From DASPTH01 sp035623515 (lineage in GTDB: Bacteria > Actinomycetota > Acidimicrobiia > IMCC26256 > DASPTH01), in contig DASPTH010000202.1 of the NCBI GenBank assembly GCA_035623515.1, forward strand, positions 1 through 7,672: a stretch of DNA of 7,672 nt, written 5' to 3'. The stretch's first letter is position 1, and the number at the start of each line of letters is the position of its first letter. Position numbers and translations under genes: made by a program. The notes under the pieces were generated by a model. The model was not told the origin of the DNA. It worked only from the letters and a program-made list of their open reading frames with translations, and did no database searches. Below are positions 5,872 to 7,672 of this stretch, one piece after another.

Positions 5872-7551
5872 ATGACGGAGAACATGAAGCCGCACAGCTT
5901 CGAGGTCACCGACGGCATGGAGCGCGCCGGTGCCCGGGCGATGCTCCGCGCCGTGGGCATGACCGACGACGACTGGGGCAAGAGCCAGGTGGGCGTGGCG
6001 TCGAGCTGGAACGAGGTCACCCCCTGCAACATGCCCCTCGACCGGCTCGCCAAGCGGGCCAAGGACGGAGTGCGGGCGGCCGGCGGGTTCCCGCTCGAGT
6101 TCGTCACCATCGCGGTGAGCGACGGCATCTCGATGGGCCACGAGGGCATGCGGGGCTCGCTGGTGAGCCGCGAGATCATCGCCGACTCGGTGGAGTGCAT
6201 GGTCCATTCGGAGCGTCTCGACGCCCTGGTGACCTTCGCGGGCTGTGACAAGAGCCTGCCGGGGATGCTCATGGCGTCGGCGCGCACGAACGTGCCGTCG
6301 GTCTTCCTCTACGGCGGGTCGATCCTGCCCGGTCACTACAAGGACCAGGCCCTCGACGTGGTGAGCGTGTTCGAGGCGGTGGGCGCGTGTGCCGCCGGCA
6401 CCATCACGGAGAACGAGCTCGGCGAGATCGAGCGCCGGGCCTGCCCCACGGAGGGCTCGTGCGCGGGCATGTTCACCGCCAACACGATGGCGGCGATCGC
6501 CGAGGCCATCGGCATGGCGCTCCCCGGGAGCTCGACCGCGCCCGCCGTCGATCGCCGGCGGGACGACTTCGCCTACGCGTCCGGCCGAGCGGTCGTGAAC
6601 CTCGTCGCTCGGGGCATCCGGCCCCGTCAGATCATGACGCGGGAGGCCTTCGACAACGCGATCGCCGTCACGATGGCCCTCGGCGGTTCCACCAACGGTG
6701 TGCTGCACCTGCTCGCGATCGCGCACGAGGCGGGCGTCGAGCTCGAGCTCGACGACTTCAACCGCGTCGGCGCCCGGGTCCCGCACATCGCCGACATGAA
6801 GCCGCACGGCAAGTACCACATGGTCGACCTCGACCGGGTCGGCGGCGTGGAGGTCGTCATGCGCGAGCTGCTCGACCACGGCCTGCTGCACGGCGACTGC
6901 CTCACCGTCACCGGCAAGACGGTCGCCGAGAACCTCGCCGACCTCGATCCGCCCCGCCCCGACGGCGACGTCGTCCACCCGCTCGACCACCCGATCCACG
7001 CCCAGGGTGGCATCGCGGTGTTGCGCGGCTCGCTGGCGCCGAACGGCGGCGTCGTGAAGGTCGCCGGTATCGACGACATGCGCTTCGAGGGCACCGCCCG
7101 GGTGTTCGACGGCGAGGAGTTCGCCATGGAAGCGATCCTCGCGGGCCGAATCCAGCCGGGCGACGTCGTGGTGATCAGGTACGAGGGCCCCAAGGGCGGA
7201 CCGGGTATGCGCGAGATGCTCGCGGTCACCGGTGCCATGAAGGGCGCCGGACGCGGTGCCGACGCCGCGCTCGTCACCGACGGGCGATTCTCCGGCGGCA
7301 CCCACGGCTTCTGCGTCGGCCACGTCGCACCGGAAGCGGTGGACGGGGGCCCGATCGCGCTCGTCGCCGAGGGCGACCGCATCGTGATCGACGCGGTCGC
7401 GCACACCATCGACCTCCTCGTCGACGATGCCGAGCTCGCGCGCCGCCGCGCCACGTGGAAGCCGCTCGAGCCCCGGTACACGAGCGGGTTCCTGGCGAAG
7501 TACGCGCGTCTCGCCCAGGGCGCCGAGCTCGGCGCGATCACCAACTTCTGA
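5872..7551 (+). CDS. ilvD: dihydroxyacid dehydratase
   Basis: IlvD dehydrates 2,3-dihydroxy-isovalerate and 2,3-dihydroxy-3-methylvalerate to the 2-keto acids that precede valine, leucine and isoleucine (and pantothenate), in the cytoplasm. At 559 residues it has full family length. The three iron-sulfur cysteines are C52 (TPCNMP), C125 (FAGCDKSLPGM) and C197 (PTEGSCAGMFTANTM), the set associated with a [2Fe-2S] type enzyme. Metal-binding residues are D84 (VSDGIS), D126 and K127 (the Lys carbamylated in known structures) and E448 (PGMREML). The catalytic Ser is S474 in DGRFSGGTHGF. The start MTENMKPHSFEVTDG aligns with family N-termini and has a ribosome site. No ilvBCN gene is nearby in the window, so it stands alone here. 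The 3' end is followed by a GC hairpin. Confidence 0.98.
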   Translation: MTENMKPHSFEVTDGMERAGARAMLRAVGMTDDDWGKSQVGVASSWNEVTPCNMPLDRLAKRAKDGVRAAGGFPLEFVTIAVSDGISMGHEGMRGSLVSREIIADSVECMVHSERLDALVTFAGCDKSLPGMLMASARTNVPSVFLYGGSILPGHYKDQALDVVSVFEAVGACAAGTITENELGEIERRACPTEGSCAGMFTANTMAAIAEAIGMALPGSSTAPAVDRRRDDFAYASGRAVVNLVARGIRPRQIMTREAFDNAIAVTMALGGSTNGVLHLLAIAHEAGVELELDDFNRVGARVPHIADMKPHGKYHMVDLDRVGGVEVVMRELLDHGLLHGDCLTVTGKTVAENLADLDPPRPDGDVVHPLDHPIHAQGGIAVLRGSLAPNGGVVKVAGIDDMRFEGTARVFDGEEFAMEAILAGRIQPGDVVVIRYEGPKGGPGMREMLAVTGAMKGAGRGADAALVTDGRFSGGTHGFCVGHVAPEAVDGGPIALVAEGDRIVIDAVAHTIDLLVDDAELARRRATWKPLEPRYTSGFLAKYARLAQGAELGAITNF

Positions 7552-7559
7552 TGTCGCGC

Positions 7560-7672
7560 TCACTCGGCGGCGGGATACCCGCCGCCGCCCTTCGGGACGT
7601 TCGCTGCTCCGGCGAGCTCACTCGCGGCGCTCGTTCGCCGCGGGCGCCGGCCGCCGCCCTTCGGGACGTTCG
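7560..7672 (-). CDS. possible C-terminal tail of a convergent gene with a 23-residue repeat (partial)
   Basis: On the minus strand, one frame is open from the window end to a TGA at 7562-7560. It ends with SELAGAANVPKGGGGYPAAE, and NVPKGGG occurs twice with a 23-residue period, because the 69-bp DNA repeat keeps frame. Third codon positions are almost all G or C and second positions are the poorest in GC, as expected for coding DNA in this genome. Against this, only about 36 residues are visible, no family is recognised, and GC-rich intergenic repeats could give the same picture. If real, it would converge on ilvD with 8 bases between the stops. Confidence 0.3.
   Translation of the reverse strand, partial: NVPKGGGRRPRRTSAASELAGAANVPKGGGGYPAAE
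7566..7586 (+). terminator. GC-rich hairpin downstream of ilvD (possible terminator without U-tract)
   Basis: GGCGGCGGG (7566-7574), loop ATA, CCCGCCGCC (7578-7586) form a perfect 9-bp stem 14 bases after the ilvD stop. No T-run follows, so it would be a U-less hairpin of the kind proposed in actinobacteria. It also coincides with the end of a possible opposing reading frame, so it could instead be a by-product of Gly/Ala/Pro codons. Confidence 0.45.
7581..7672. repeat. 23-bp exact direct repeat, 69-bp period, at window end
   Basis: The segment 7581-7603 recurs exactly at 7650-7672, the last base of the window; both read GCCGCCGCCC then TTCGGGACGTTCG. The base before the match differs (C7580, G7649). 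The spacer 7604-7649 is rich in GCTC/GCG elements and is partly self-complementary (CGGCGA near 7610 with TCGCCG near 7634). As the second copy runs off the window, the array could continue beyond it. Confidence 0.85.

Noticed and set aside
5812..7563. Minus-strand open frame extending the propeller gene across the whole of ilvD (884 codons in total)
   Set aside because: ilvD on the plus strand is unmistakable over this region. The antisense translation is low-complexity Asp/Val/Arg/His-rich, as expected from the complement of a GC-rich gene. A natural start exists at 5811.

Overview
This is a high-GC window with strong G/C preference at third codon positions and GTG use for starts. That suggests an actinobacterium; an Acidimicrobiia-like lineage is my guess from the style of the proteins and is not proven by the sequence. 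Almost all of the window is coding, and no rRNA, tRNA or CRISPR array was seen.

Left third (2-2658, + strand): the 3' part of gatA, cut by the window edge, followed by a complete gatB that overlaps it by four bases (GTGA). These encode the A and B subunits of the Asp/Glu-tRNA amidotransferase, which corrects misacylated Glu-tRNA(Gln) and/or Asp-tRNA(Asn). gatC is expected upstream, outside the window.

Middle-left (2671-3671): a single gene for a 317-residue protein that joins an AbiEi-type winged-helix N-terminus to a DUF559/Vsr-like PD-(D/E)xK endonuclease-like C-terminus. The gene is bracketed by two related 51-nt imperfect palindromes, centred at 2696 and 3646. The first contains the gene's start codon and the second contains its stop codon. 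The copies match at 39 of 51 positions, and almost every mispaired position in one copy is paired in the other, which points to a shared, more perfect ancestor. The gene uses more AGA/AGG codons than I noticed in its neighbour gatB. I read this as a candidate palindrome-bounded endonuclease cassette inserted behind gatB, and it is the most interesting part of the window.

Middle-right (3677-5811, - strand): two genes that may be co-transcribed. The upstream one encodes a 300-residue soluble beta-propeller-like protein with two clear Asp-boxes (BNR repeats). The downstream one encodes a 385-residue protein with a class II aldolase/adducin domain behind an unrecognised N-terminal domain of about 190 residues. 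It converges with the DUF559 gene, and the second palindrome lies between them.

Right (5872-7551, + strand): a complete ilvD (dihydroxyacid dehydratase, branched-chain amino acid synthesis), divergent from the propeller gene across only 60 bp. Just after ilvD is a 9-bp perfect GC hairpin and a 23-bp exact direct repeat with a 69-bp period that reaches the window end. On the minus strand this stretch can be read as the C-terminal tail of a convergent gene with a 23-residue repeat, but it could also be an intergenic repeat.
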